Assembly: GCF_902170305.1 (NCBI RefSeq)
Contig: NZ_CABHWW010000008.1
Location: 124,001 to 188,000, forward strand
DNA: 64,000 nt
Direction: 5' to 3'
DNA from: Yersinia alsatica
Lineage (GTDB): Bacteria > Pseudomonadota > Gammaproteobacteria > Enterobacterales > Enterobacteriaceae
Both the position numbers and the translations under genes were made by a program. Positions within the stretch are counted from its first letter, which is position 1; each line of letters starts with the position of its first letter. The notes below the pieces were generated by a model. The model worked only from the letters and a program-made list of their open reading frames with translations, was not told the origin of the DNA and searched no databases. Of the stretch, positions 16,678-25,541 are shown piece after piece.

Positions 16678-17424
16678 TTGAACACAAAAAGCAGAATGCG
16701 GTTGTGGCCACGGTTGGCGTTATATGCAATAACTATTTTGCTATTGGCTGGGTGCTCAAACAAATCAAAGCGCGACTATTCCACGTTACCGAAAGGCAGT
16801 TACAACGATAAATCCTATACCGTTAAGCGCGGCGACACGCTCTATTTTATTGCCTGGATCAGTGACAGCGAAGTCAGTGATCTTGCCCGAATCAACAAAC
16901 TCAGCCCGCCCTATCGGCTAGAAGTTGGGCAAAAACTGCGACTCAACAGCGCTACCTCTAGTGGAAGTTTGGCGTCGAATAAACGTAAATCTTCCAGCTC
17001 TACGATAACTAAATCCACACCGCCACCAGGAGCAGGTGGTTGCTGGCGTTGGCCAACCAGTGGTCAGGTGATATCGAAATACTCCACTGCCGATGGCGGT
17101 AATAAAGGTATTGATATTGCGGGCAAACGTGGGCAGCCGGTATATGCATCAGCCAAAGGACGTGTCGTGTACGTTGGGAATCAGTTACGCGGTTATGGCA
17201 ATCTAATCATGATTAAGCACGGTAATGACTTTATTACGGCTTATGCTCATAACGACACCATGCTGGTGAAGAATGCGCAGGATGTGAAAGCTGGGCAAAA
17301 AATAGCCACATTGGGAAGTTCGGGAACCGATACTCTGATGCTGCATTTCCAAATTCGTTACCGGGCGACCGCCCTTGATCCCCTGCGCTATCTGCCCGCA
17401 CAAGGAACCACACCTAAGTGCTAA
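16678..17424 (+). CDS. actS: LysM/M23 lipoprotein, amidase activator ActS (YgeR)
   Basis: The 248-residue product matches E. coli YgeR, renamed ActS, an outer-membrane lipoprotein that activates a peptidoglycan amidase. The signal peptide ends in LLLAGC (lipobox, Cys at about residue 26). A LysM peptidoglycan-binding domain follows (KSYTVKRGDTLYFIAW to LEVGQKLRL), then a Ser/Thr/Pro-rich linker and a C-terminal LytM/M23 domain. In that domain the usual zinc-site pattern is altered (NKGIDIAG in place of HxGxDI, and LHFQIR), so it should be catalytically inactive and act as an activator. The start is a TTG at 16678, placed 4-7 bases after AAAGGAAA. An ATG at 16696 is the alternative. It is monocistronic, ending in a hairpin. 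Confidence 0.85.
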   Translation: MNTKSRMRLWPRLALYAITILLLAGCSNKSKRDYSTLPKGSYNDKSYTVKRGDTLYFIAWISDSEVSDLARINKLSPPYRLEVGQKLRLNSATSSGSLASNKRKSSSSTITKSTPPPGAGGCWRWPTSGQVISKYSTADGGNKGIDIAGKRGQPVYASAKGRVVYVGNQLRGYGNLIMIKHGNDFITAYAHNDTMLVKNAQDVKAGQKIATLGSSGTDTLMLHFQIRYRATALDPLRYLPAQGTTPKC

Positions 17425-17465
17425 TCCTTGATACTTATCCTATTTAGTCCATCTCAGATAAGCAA

Positions 17466-17487
17466 AAGGCTCCTCAAAAGGAGCCTT
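17466..17487. terminator. Bidirectional terminator between actS and the RpiB-family gene
   Basis: Perfect 8-bp arms AAGGCTCC and GGAGCCTT with a 6-base loop. On the minus strand the stem is followed by TTTTGC, so it is a good terminator for the leftward isomerase gene; it can also end actS. Confidence 0.8.
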
Positions 17488-17506
17488 GGTATTGCGACGT
17501 GAAAGA

Positions 17507-18148
17507 TTATGACGCCAGAACTTGTTTCACGAATGCTTTAATTTCTTCAACCTGACAGTTGTCGAAGAAGCACTGCTGGAAGCGTTCACCGCTCACCGCA
17601 GTTTTGACCAATTCAGGGTCGATCGCGCGCAGTGTATCCAGATAATTTTCTTTCACTACCGCAGCCTTAACTTGGTTCAAAATACCTGCGTTACGTACTT
17701 GCGGCTCTTTACGATCCAGTGGGTAGCCTTCACCTTTAACGCCAGTAAATGCTTTCTCAAAGATATAACGCACATTCAGTTCTGCACCCCAGCCAAAACC
17801 TTTGGCGAATGGCAGGGACAGGGCATTACCGTTATTAATCTGAGCAAACAGGAAAGCATCCGCAGGATCGATGCAATAACCGCACACAACACCAGGATGG
17901 ATGTTCAATGACATCATTGCACCCTGACCAGTACCACAGCCAGTTACCACAAAATCGACTGCTTTAGAGTTAAGCAGAATGCTGGCCATAATACCCAGAT
18001 GAATATAAGTCAGGTGATGATCGTTTTCATCACTCATGCCCACGTTGTATACCGGGTACGCTTTTTCTGAGGCTACAGCGTTCAGCTCTTTCAGGATAAT
18101 CGCGTTTTTAGTTGCCTGACTGTTTTCCATCATCAGTGCAATTTTCAT
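17507..18148 (-). CDS. RpiB/LacA/LacB-family sugar-phosphate isomerase
   Basis: The frame extends to 18244, but the ATG at 18148 with GGAGAGAATATA upstream gives the natural start (MKIALMMENSQATKNAII). The 213-residue protein shares the RpiB fold. The phosphosugar loop VVTGCGTGQGAMMSLN includes the catalytic-type Cys71, and GVVCGYCIDPADAFLFAQ continues the core. It is about 60 residues longer than classical RpiB, the extra C-terminal part being typical of a sub-family seen near pectin and sugar-acid genes in enterobacteria. It is cytoplasmic. Nothing nearby fixes the substrate. The neighbouring zinT and the ABC importer appear unrelated. Confidence 0.8.
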   Translation of the reverse strand: MKIALMMENSQATKNAIILKELNAVASEKAYPVYNVGMSDENDHHLTYIHLGIMASILLNSKAVDFVVTGCGTGQGAMMSLNIHPGVVCGYCIDPADAFLFAQINNGNALSLPFAKGFGWGAELNVRYIFEKAFTGVKGEGYPLDRKEPQVRNAGILNQVKAAVVKENYLDTLRAIDPELVKTAVSGERFQQCFFDNCQVEEIKAFVKQVLAS

Positions 18149-18360
18149 TATATTCTCTCCGATTTGGTCAATGAAACCGAGTCCATTGAATGTGTTGTTT
18201 GGCTTGATTATAGCGAAGATATCACTATCAAAACAACATTTCAATTTTAATGAAAATTAGTTCTACACACATCACATATCAACATGACGCAGATTGAGAA
18301 GGCTCGATTTTCTCTTCTCCTATCGCTAGCACTCAGTTTGGATAACAGCCTAAAGTAGCA

Positions 18361-18388
18361 AAGCCGCGCAAGGTGGACTGCGCGGCTT
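18361..18388 (-). terminator. Terminator of zinT
   Basis: Perfect 10-bp arms AAGCCGCGCA and TGCGCGGCTT with an 8-base loop, 33 bases past the zinT stop. On the minus strand the stem continues into TTGCTACTTT. Confidence 0.7.
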
Positions 18389-18421
18389 CGTTGTTACACA
18401 GGATAACTGATTAGGGCAACA

Positions 18422-19087
18422 TCAGTGATGTAGCATCTCGTGAACAATTTCATCTTTGTCCGAAGATATTGGGTAAAAAGTTGGCCAGTTTTCCATTTCT
18501 TTGAGGAGTTTTTCTTGTGACTCATTACCCATGTATATATGAAAATGATGGGATTTATGCGGCTCGATAATATGGTCACTAAACTGGACATATTTAGGCG
18601 CTTTGGCATTAGCATCTTTACACTCATACAAATAGCGCACCCCTTTCTTCCCTGACTCATAGTGCATTATTTTAAAACCTGAGTAAGTATATTGGCAGGA
18701 GCTAACCGCCTCAGCAGTATGAAAATCAATAGTGTTATTCTCAATACCGATCATATTAATATCGGTGGCATAACCTTTTTTATAATATTCTCGGTATTGC
18801 TCAACTGTTTTATCTTTGTTCTTTTTCGCCTTATCGGCGAGTACCGGATCCAAATCTCCCTTTAACAGATAGGGATTAACAGATTGCCAGACTCCGTCCC
18901 AATCACTGAGCGACCGATCTTTGACATCTTTATCGGCAAAAATACCTTCACTCGCTTTGCGAGCAACATCCGACTGTTGATGCTCGTGACCATGGCTATG
19001 TTTACCGTGGGCCAACGAATTAAAACTGGTCAATGAGAGACAAATGCTGAGTGCTATTAGTGGTAAATGGGGAAGTTTCTTTGGCAT
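18422..19087 (-). CDS. zinT: Periplasmic zinc-binding protein ZinT
   Basis: ZinT (YodA) is a periplasmic metal-binding protein that delivers zinc to the ZnuABC importer under zinc starvation. The 221 residues include a signal peptide (MPKKLPHLPLIALSICLSLT..SLA), a His-rich N-terminus (HGKHSHGHEHQQ), DWDGVWQSVNPYL near residue 62, and the conserved metal-site segment PHKSHHFHIYMG near residue 178. It is monocistronic. A Zur-box-like palindrome lies 26-49 bases upstream of the start, consistent with zinc-dependent repression. The start ATG at 19087 has AGGAGGC upstream. Confidence 0.93.
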   Translation of the reverse strand: MPKKLPHLPLIALSICLSLTSFNSLAHGKHSHGHEHQQSDVARKASEGIFADKDVKDRSLSDWDGVWQSVNPYLLKGDLDPVLADKAKKNKDKTVEQYREYYKKGYATDINMIGIENNTIDFHTAEAVSSCQYTYSGFKIMHYESGKKGVRYLYECKDANAKAPKYVQFSDHIIEPHKSHHFHIYMGNESQEKLLKEMENWPTFYPISSDKDEIVHEMLHH

Positions 19088-19112
19088 GCGTGCCTCCTGG
19101 CTGATTGCTTAA

Positions 19113-19136
19113 TGTGTTATGTTATACCATTACACA
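19113..19136 (-). promoter_or_regulatory. Zur box-like operator of zinT
   Basis: TGTGTTATGTTATACCATTA followed by CACA forms an imperfect palindrome that includes the GTTATNNTATA-type core of Zur sites. It sits just upstream of zinT, a known Zur target in enterobacteria. Confidence 0.6.
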
Positions 19137-19191
19137 TCAAGCAATCAATAGCTTTGGCACTTTCAAGCCATCCGGAATTGGTATTGAATAA

Positions 19192-20232
19192 CTAGCGTTT
19201 TTTACGATTACGGTGCATATCGATAGCTACTGCACTGACGATGATAATCCCTTTAATAATGTCTTGGATGTATGAATCCACACCAATAAAAGTAAAACCA
19301 CTTTTGATCAATCCCAATATTACCGCCCCAATCACTGTGCCGGTAATGCGCCCAACGCCCCCCATCAAGCTGCTACCACCAATCACTGCAGCGGCGATGG
19401 CATCCAGCTCATATGATTGACCCATACTGGATTGCCCGCTGCTTACGCGCGCCGCCAGAACCACACCAGCTAAACCAGCCAATCCACCGGCAATGGTATA
19501 AACCATCACCAGATATTTATTAACGTTAATGCCAGAGACTTTCGCGGAAATCATATTTCCACCAATGGCATAGACATATTTACCGTAGCGAGTGTGTTTT
19601 AATGCAATATGGAAAATGACAGCGACAACTAAGAAAATAATAACGGGCATTGCCCCCTGACCGATTGCCGTAAAATCATCAGAGAGAAAACTGACCGGAT
19701 TACCTTTGGTATAGTACTGAGCCAGCCCTCTAGCAGAGACCATCATCCCCAAAGTTGCAATGAATGGCGGGATCCCGGTGCGAGTAATTAGGAAGCCATT
19801 AATAAAGCCACAGAGAATCCCTACCCCTATTCCTGCAGTAATAGGAACAACCGCAGGCAAATCCAATAGGTGTGGATACATTGGAGAAATACTATCAGAT
19901 GTTTGTGCCAAACTTGCGGCAACCACAGCAGTTAATGCAATTAAAGAACCAGAGGAAAGATCAATACCCGTGGTGATAATGACCTGTGTCACTCCGACAG
20001 CAATAATACCTATTATTGCAACTTGCAAGATAATCAATAATAATCGATTAGGATTTAATAGAAATGACTGGTCACGGATAAACCAACCAAGAAACTCGAA
20101 GATTAATGCAATACCGATCATGACAATAAAAATACCGGTATCTTTAGGTAACTTACCTTTTAATCCGGACATAAACGAATGTTCTTTTATCGAGCTAGTC
20201 GTCAGTGACTTATCAGCTTTAATATTATTCAT
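19192..20232 (-). CDS. Ribose-type (RbsC-family) sugar ABC transporter permease
   Basis: The 346-residue inner-membrane permease belongs to the branched-chain/ribose (BPD_transp_2) family. It has about 10 hydrophobic segments and the family motifs TGIDLSSGSLIALTAVV, GTGIPPFIATLGMM-like (RTGIPPFIATLGMMVSARGL) and AIAAAVIGGSSLMGGVGRI, the cytoplasmic coupling loop. I prefer the ATG at 20232 because the one at 20238 lies only two bases from the AGGAAGG site. It is the last gene of a binding protein-ATPase-permease operon, 19 bases after the ATPase gene. Confidence 0.85.
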   Translation of the reverse strand: MNNIKADKSLTTSSIKEHSFMSGLKGKLPKDTGIFIVMIGIALIFEFLGWFIRDQSFLLNPNRLLLIILQVAIIGIIAVGVTQVIITTGIDLSSGSLIALTAVVAASLAQTSDSISPMYPHLLDLPAVVPITAGIGVGILCGFINGFLITRTGIPPFIATLGMMVSARGLAQYYTKGNPVSFLSDDFTAIGQGAMPVIIFLVVAVIFHIALKHTRYGKYVYAIGGNMISAKVSGINVNKYLVMVYTIAGGLAGLAGVVLAARVSSGQSSMGQSYELDAIAAAVIGGSSLMGGVGRITGTVIGAVILGLIKSGFTFIGVDSYIQDIIKGIIIVSAVAIDMHRNRKKR

Positions 20233-20251
20233 TATCATTACCTTCCTGCAA

Positions 20252-21736
20252 TTATTCAGAGGCTAGCGCCATTATCTTCTCTTGGCTGGCATCTTGCTTG
20301 TCTAATATTCCCGTAATATGACCACCATGCATAACCATAACTCTGTCACTCATTCCTAGAATTTCAGGTAATTCAGAGGAAACTAAAATAATGGCAACAC
20401 CACGATTGGCTAATTCACTAATTAAGCGATAAATCTCTGATTTTGCCCCGACATCAATACCGCGAGTGGGTTCATCAAGAATAAGTATCTTAGGCTGAGC
20501 TAATAACCAGCGTGCAATCAAAACCTTTTGCTGGTTGCCGCCGCTCAGATTATTAATAATTTGGTCCATGGTAGGTGTTTTAATATTTAGCTTTTTAATC
20601 TGCTCCATGCAGTCTTGTGCCATTTGCCCATGACTGACGAAACCTTTTTTATTGATATACTCTGAAAGATTCACAATGCTCATATTCTCAACCACCGACA
20701 GCACGAGAAATAATCCTGATTTCTTGCGGTCTTCGGTCAAAAAAGCCAACCCTTGTTCAATAGCTTTTGAGGGTGAGTCAATGTTGACAGGCAAGCCCTC
20801 AATAAAAATTTCGCCACTATCTGCTGGATGCATGCCGAATAGACTTTCCATCACTTCACTGCGGCCCGCACCGACTAAGCCAGCCACACCCAATATCTCA
20901 CCTCGTTTAACCGTAAATGAAATATCACGGAACAAACCATCACGGCGCAATGCACTGACTTTAAGTACTTCTTCGCCAATGTTATTATTAAATTTTGGGA
21001 ACATATGGGTCAGTTCACGACCAACCATCATGGTGATTAAAGATTGTTTTGTCAGATTTTCTGTCTTATCTGTAGCAACAAACATTCCATCACGAAAAAT
21101 ACTGACTTCATCCGTAATTTCAAAAATTTCATCCATTTTATGGCTGATATAAATAATGCCTTTGCCTTGCTCTTTTAATTCATTAATAATCGCAAAAAGG
21201 TGAAAAACTTCCCCTTCAGTCAATGCTGATGTTGGCTCATCCATGATTAAAATATCGGCATCATATGAGACAGCTTTGGCTATTTCGACCATTTGTTGAC
21301 TGGCTATATTTAACTCACCAACGACCATTTCTGGTTTTAATCTTATATTGAGATGCTGTAATAAATCCCCCGTCTTACTGTTGAGCAAGTCATGATTAAC
21401 TAACCCATAATGAACAGGCTCTCGTCCTAGCCAAATATTTTCCGCCACCGTCATATGTGGCACCAGATTTAATTCCTGATGAATCATTGCAATACCCGCA
21501 TGAAGCGCGTCTAAAGTATCGCTAAAAGTGACGACCTCACCTTTTACTTTTATTGTGCCTTCATCTGGATGATATATTCCAATCAAACACTTCATGAGTG
21601 TTGATTTCCCTGCTCCATTCTCTCCCATTAATGCATGGACACTGCCTGGTTTTATTTTTATGCCCACTTTATTCAGTGCTTTAACACCAGGGAATTGCTT
21701 ACTGATGCCTTCAGCCTCGAGAATGTAAGGATACAT
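20252..21736 (-). CDS. Ribose-type (RbsA-family) sugar ABC transporter ATPase
   Basis: A 494-residue protein with two fused nucleotide-binding domains, as in RbsA, MglA and AraG. The first has an intact Walker A (GENGAGKST, about residues 38-46), LNIASQQMVEIAKA in place of the LSGG signature, and ILIMDEPTSAL. In the second domain the Walker A is degenerate (GLVGAGRSE), whereas the signature LSGGNQQKVLIARWL and Walker B ILILDEPTRGID are strong. This asymmetry is normal for the family. It energises uptake by the downstream permease. The start ATG at 21736 has GGAGATGG upstream. The 202 bases before it contain two hairpins. Confidence 0.88.
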   Translation of the reverse strand: MYPYILEAEGISKQFPGVKALNKVGIKIKPGSVHALMGENGAGKSTLMKCLIGIYHPDEGTIKVKGEVVTFSDTLDALHAGIAMIHQELNLVPHMTVAENIWLGREPVHYGLVNHDLLNSKTGDLLQHLNIRLKPEMVVGELNIASQQMVEIAKAVSYDADILIMDEPTSALTEGEVFHLFAIINELKEQGKGIIYISHKMDEIFEITDEVSIFRDGMFVATDKTENLTKQSLITMMVGRELTHMFPKFNNNIGEEVLKVSALRRDGLFRDISFTVKRGEILGVAGLVGAGRSEVMESLFGMHPADSGEIFIEGLPVNIDSPSKAIEQGLAFLTEDRKKSGLFLVLSVVENMSIVNLSEYINKKGFVSHGQMAQDCMEQIKKLNIKTPTMDQIINNLSGGNQQKVLIARWLLAQPKILILDEPTRGIDVGAKSEIYRLISELANRGVAIILVSSELPEILGMSDRVMVMHGGHITGILDKQDASQEKIMALASE

Positions 21737-21775
21737 ATGACCATCTCCATCATCTCATTATCTTCTGTTGAACGT

Positions 21776-21812
21776 GCCGTATTTATTCACTTAATAAAAT
21801 GATAAATACGGC
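21776..21812 (-). repeat. Intercistronic hairpin in the ABC transporter operon
   Basis: Perfect 11-bp arms GCCGTATTTAT and ATAAATACGGC with a 15-base loop lie between the binding-protein gene and the ATPase gene. No T-run follows on the minus strand. Such stems usually protect the upstream message from 3' decay and raise binding-protein levels over those of the membrane parts. Confidence 0.65.
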
Positions 21813-21841
21813 ATTATCTATCTATTAAAATAGCGTCAAAG

Positions 21842-21859
21842 CACACATTTTATTGTGTG
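21842..21859 (-). repeat. Second small hairpin after the binding-protein gene
   Basis: Arms CACACA and TGTGTG with a 6-base loop lie 80 bases past the binding-protein stop, between that gene and the stronger 11-bp stem. On the minus strand it is followed by CTTTGACG. Confidence 0.4.
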
Positions 21860-21938
21860 TAATTCTAAGTTTAAAAAAAATATTGACCTATTCACCGCAA
21901 GTTATTGAGTTAATTACTTACTAAGAATAGTTTCTATT

Positions 21939-22868
21939 TTATTTTTTGTTTTTATTGGCGAAATCTTGATAATTATCTTTGGTAATTAACTGGTAAGGGA
22001 TCATCACGCTACTTTCTACTTTCTGACCAGATGCTAATTTAATGGCGGTATCTACTGCCCCTTCTCCTTGTCCTTTCGCATCTTGGAAAATACTGACATT
22101 AAGATCTCCTTTCTTAATAAACTCAAGTGCATCCGGCGTGCCATCAATCCCCCCAATCACCACACCTGTTTTCTTGGCTTGTTTTAAAGCAAGAATAGCA
22201 CCAATAGCCATTTCATCGTTATTTGAAGCGATTGCATCTATTTGCTGCCCAGAAAGAATCCAATCGGTAGTAACATCAACAGCTTCTTTGCGGAAGAATT
22301 TTGCAGTTTGTTTATCAATAATATGAATGCCTGGATACTGAGCCGCAACTTTCTCAACACCTCGGGTTCTGTCTCGGGTCGCCTCACTTGAGAGCTCGCC
22401 CATAAGAATCATGACGTTACCCTTTCCACCCATCAGTTTTGCCAGTTCTTCCATCTGTAAGCGCCCTGCCAGTTCAGAGTCAGAACCAACATAGGCCATA
22501 CCAGAAGGTAAGGTTATTTCAGGGCGACGATTTACAAAGACCAGCGGGATTTTGGCCTGCTCAGCCAGTTTAATCATTGGCTTCACACCTTGAGTATCAA
22601 CCGGGTTGAGAATAATGGCATCGACTCCCTGACTGACGAAATTCTCTACCTGCTGAATTTGTTGAGCAATATCTCCTTTTGCATCTTCAAATTGCCCAGA
22701 GACATTCCCTTCTTCTTTCATCTTATTTTGCATAGCCTGACGCAGTATTGTCAGGAAGTTGTCATCGAAGTAGGCCATAGAAACGCCAATCTTCAAGTCT
22801 TTAGCATAGGCGCCCAATGGCAGCATACAGATAGCGAGTGAGGTAATAATGATTTTCTTCAGCTTCAT
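21939..22868 (-). CDS. Periplasmic sugar- or cyclitol-binding protein (ribose/inositol type)
   Basis: The 309-residue protein has a signal peptide (MKLKKIIITSLAICMLPLGAYA) and the periplasmic-binding-protein type 1 fold of the RbsB family. Landmarks are LKIGVSMAYFDDNFLTILRQ, QQIQQVENFVSQGVDAIIL, IPLVFVNRRPE, ASNNDEMAIGAILAL and GGIDGTPDAL, the last two lining the sugar cleft. The VFVNRRPE stretch and pairing with this ATPase resemble myo-inositol or rhizopine-type binding proteins more than true ribose ones, but substrate prediction by eye is weak. It is the first gene of the operon, and the intercistronic hairpins suggest it is made in excess. Confidence 0.82.
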   Translation of the reverse strand: MKLKKIIITSLAICMLPLGAYAKDLKIGVSMAYFDDNFLTILRQAMQNKMKEEGNVSGQFEDAKGDIAQQIQQVENFVSQGVDAIILNPVDTQGVKPMIKLAEQAKIPLVFVNRRPEITLPSGMAYVGSDSELAGRLQMEELAKLMGGKGNVMILMGELSSEATRDRTRGVEKVAAQYPGIHIIDKQTAKFFRKEAVDVTTDWILSGQQIDAIASNNDEMAIGAILALKQAKKTGVVIGGIDGTPDALEFIKKGDLNVSIFQDAKGQGEGAVDTAIKLASGQKVESSVMIPYQLITKDNYQDFANKNKK

Positions 22869-23448
22869 GATCTATACCCTTCAATAGTGGAATGCATTAA
22901 CATTTCGATGCCTACTTATTGAAAATATTTTTTTACCACTACTTAACTTGGTCAGTGATAAACATAGCTATTTTAGGCATCTCAGTGCGCTTTCCGTGAA
23001 TGCAACCGCCCCATCCCCGGCCTACAAATTTCATAACTCAATATAAAATAATGAATTAATATTTTTTACTTTCTAATGACAATCCCTCCTTCGTTTTTTA
23101 AATATTTATTTCAAAATTAAGATTATTGAAATTTTTAACACCAAACAACCGAAATGTGTGTTTTGTATCGAGCAAATAACAAAACTATGACAGGGATCTA
23201 ACAAATGCTGGTAATTTAAGCGCCAGCCAATGAATGGACGCATGATTAAACTGCGGCAAAATCACCTATAGCGGATTTAAGCAGAAGAGAAAAATGGAAG
23301 AAAGTAATAGCGGAAAACCCTGAGTATATGCCCATTCACTCTTAAATATCGGGCATATACTGGGTGTTTTTGATGAAATCAAATGATGGTTTAATAATTT
23401 AAATCAATAGGTTAGTGTTAAGTTCAAAAAACCGAACCGACTAATATC
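22869..23448. other. Intergenic region upstream of the ABC operon and downstream of hutD
   Basis: The 580 bases are AT-rich and non-coding. They must contain the leftward promoter of the ABC operon. The right part has a long inverted repeat (listed separately). No further gene was found. Confidence 0.4.
23317..23365. terminator. Long inverted repeat downstream of hutD
   Basis: Arms AGTATATGCCC and GGGCATATACT (11 bp, 17-base loop) are extended by ACCC/GGGT pairs beyond a 2-base bulge. It is followed by TTTT on the minus strand (after hutD) and by GTTTTTG on the plus strand. It lies 84 bases past the hutD stop, so it most likely ends the hutFD transcript. Confidence 0.55.
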
Positions 23449-24021
23449 CTATCTCTCGGGAAACAGGTCTACCCACAACAAACAGCTGTCCGCAACCAGT
23501 GGTTGTAGTTGTCCCCCTTTGATAGCAGGTAACCACCAGCAGCCTTGCGAAGCGGTTAGCTCATGAGTTTCTGTGTGACTAATGAGCCATTTTCCCTTCA
23601 CAACATAAATCAGCCCACCATGAGATACGGGTAGTTCTTGTGCTGAGCTAATAGATGTTACTGAAGACTGCCAGCAACCTCGCCGAGTCATGATGTTAAA
23701 ATCCTGACTACTCCCCCCAAGCAGATGTGCATGGATAGGAATATCCCCGGGGAAAGCAAAAGGCTGTAATGGCTGTGAAAGTGTGTGGGCTTCCCAGTTT
23801 GGGCTGGACAACACAACGCCCTTCCCAGAAAGTAAGGTAATGGACCGGTCTATATCAGGGAATACTGAGAATGGACCATCTTGTTCAATCGTCGCAATAC
23901 TGGCGCGCCAGGCAAAATCATCTCCCCCGACAGGCCAACACACAATTTCACGGGTTTCTCCGCCACCATTTCGCCAACGACTTACCGGTAAGCTGGCAAA
24001 ATCAAAAACGGTAAAGCTCAT
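23449..24021 (-). CDS. hutD: HutD-family protein of histidine utilisation
   Basis: HutD is a cupin-fold protein found in many hut operons. It is thought to limit or tune Hut enzyme production, possibly by binding a pathway intermediate such as formylglutamate. It is not an enzyme of the route. The 190 residues contain the family patterns WRNGGGETREIV (about residues 16-27), FAWRASIATIEQDGPFSVFP and FPGDIPIHAHLLGG. The start overlaps the hutF stop by one base (TGATG), so the two are translated together. GGAGG lies 5 bases upstream. Confidence 0.85.
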   Translation of the reverse strand: MSFTVFDFASLPVSRWRNGGGETREIVCWPVGGDDFAWRASIATIEQDGPFSVFPDIDRSITLLSGKGVVLSSPNWEAHTLSQPLQPFAFPGDIPIHAHLLGGSSQDFNIMTRRGCWQSSVTSISSAQELPVSHGGLIYVVKGKWLISHTETHELTASQGCWWLPAIKGGQLQPLVADSCLLWVDLFPER

Positions 24022-25391
24022 CAGACCTCCTGTTGACAGGCTTTCAATACAGCCAGAAAATCCTGTGCAGTTTGCTGTTGCATTGGATGATATCTATCCA
24101 CTATTACCGCTTTGCCCGCCACATAAACATCCCGAATTTGCGATTTGTCCCCCGCAAATAACCACCGATTCAATAAAGAAGCAGATTCTGTACCGGCAAT
24201 GTAAGGATCGTCACCATCCAAAACTAGCCAATCAGCACGATATCCCTCAGCCAACTGTGCAATTTTACTGGCACAAGCTTGCCGTCCCCCGGCCAAAGCT
24301 TGGCTATAAAGTAAATCTGCCACCGCAGAATGCTTTTCATTTGTTAGCCGATTACGGCGTTGATCCCGTAGACGTTGGCCATATTCCAACCAACGTAGCT
24401 CCTCCACCACATCAAGAGAAACATGGCTATCAGAGCCAATTCCCCATCGCCCTTGATGATGTAAATAATCCACTGCCGGGAAAATACCATCCCCCAGATT
24501 CGCTTCTGTTGTGGGGCATAAACCCGCGACAGCTTGGCTGCTCGCCAGACGCACAAGCTCGGTTTCATCCAGATGCGTAGCATGAATCAAGCACCAGCGA
24601 CTATCGACAGGTAAATTATCGTATAACCAAGTGACCGGTCGTTGCCCACTCCAGGCCAGACAGTCATTAACCTCTTTTTGCTGCTCAGCAATATGAATAT
24701 GCACCGGTAACAGCTTATCCGAAGCCTGCAAAATTTCCTGCATTTGACCTAGCTCTACAGCGCGTAATGAGTGGAAGCAGAGCCCTTGATTTTGTAGTGG
24801 TTGATTTGCCAGCTGTTGGCGAATAACTTGCTGCTGCTTGAGATAGGTTTCTGTGTTTTGTATAAAACGGCGTTGACCCTGTTGAGCGGGTTGAGCACCA
24901 AACCCCGCATAACTGTATAACACGGGTAATAAGGTCATCCCTATTCCGGCATCTTGTGCAGCTTGGCTCAGCTGTGACGTCATTTCGCCAGGATTACTGT
25001 ATGGGATACCGTCAGGGCCATGATGTAAATAATGGAATTCAGCAACTTGGGTATAGCCGCCTTTCAGCATTTCTATATACAGTTGACGAGCAATCACCCC
25101 GACTTGCTCTGGCGTCAATTGCTGTACCAAGCGATACATCAGATCCCGCCAAGTCCAAAAGCTGTCCTGTGGATTACCCGCCACTTCAGCTAAACCAGAC
25201 ATCATCCGCTGGAAAGCATGAGAGTGAAGGTTTGGCATTCCCGGTACTATTGGCCCGGATAAAACCTGACAACCTTCATTGCTGCTGCCACTAATAATAC
25301 GCTGAATAACCCCTTGTTCATCCACCGTAATCTGTACGTCAGTTGCCCATCCATCAGATAAAAAAGCACGTTTGGTAAAATAAACTGGCAT
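24021..25391 (-). CDS. hutF: Formimidoylglutamate deiminase HutF
   Basis: HutF converts N-formimidoyl-L-glutamate to N-formyl-L-glutamate with release of ammonia, the step that defines the five-step histidine pathway. The 456-residue amidohydrolase has the metal site residues in order: MPNLHSHAFQRMMSG (His-x-His, about residues 54-58), LPVHIHIAEQ (about 232), CLIHATHLDE (about 268) and GIGSDSH (about 317). It is divergent from hutC, and a HutC operator lies in the 150-base region between them. With HutG present downstream of hutI, the pathway yields glutamate and formate. Confidence 0.92.
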   Translation of the reverse strand: MPVYFTKRAFLSDGWATDVQITVDEQGVIQRIISGSSNEGCQVLSGPIVPGMPNLHSHAFQRMMSGLAEVAGNPQDSFWTWRDLMYRLVQQLTPEQVGVIARQLYIEMLKGGYTQVAEFHYLHHGPDGIPYSNPGEMTSQLSQAAQDAGIGMTLLPVLYSYAGFGAQPAQQGQRRFIQNTETYLKQQQVIRQQLANQPLQNQGLCFHSLRAVELGQMQEILQASDKLLPVHIHIAEQQKEVNDCLAWSGQRPVTWLYDNLPVDSRWCLIHATHLDETELVRLASSQAVAGLCPTTEANLGDGIFPAVDYLHHQGRWGIGSDSHVSLDVVEELRWLEYGQRLRDQRRNRLTNEKHSAVADLLYSQALAGGRQACASKIAQLAEGYRADWLVLDGDDPYIAGTESASLLNRWLFAGDKSQIRDVYVAGKAVIVDRYHPMQQQTAQDFLAVLKACQQEV

Positions 25392-25463
25392 AGCGATATC
25401 CCAATATTTGGTTCAGAGTCAAACGCGCTAAGCAGCAGCTGCGTCAATTAATTAAATCACTTA

Positions 25464-25477
25464 CTTGTATATACATA
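25464..25477. promoter_or_regulatory. HutC operator in the hutF-hutC intergenic region
   Basis: CTTGTATATACATA matches the TTGTATATACAA-type palindrome bound by HutC repressors. The same word recurs upstream of hutI. It would control hutFD and probably hutC itself. Confidence 0.75.
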
Positions 25478-25541
25478 TACACCGGCTAAATTCAACCGTA
25501 GACTTACCCTATAAATTCTCTTATTTGATGAGGTTAACGCC

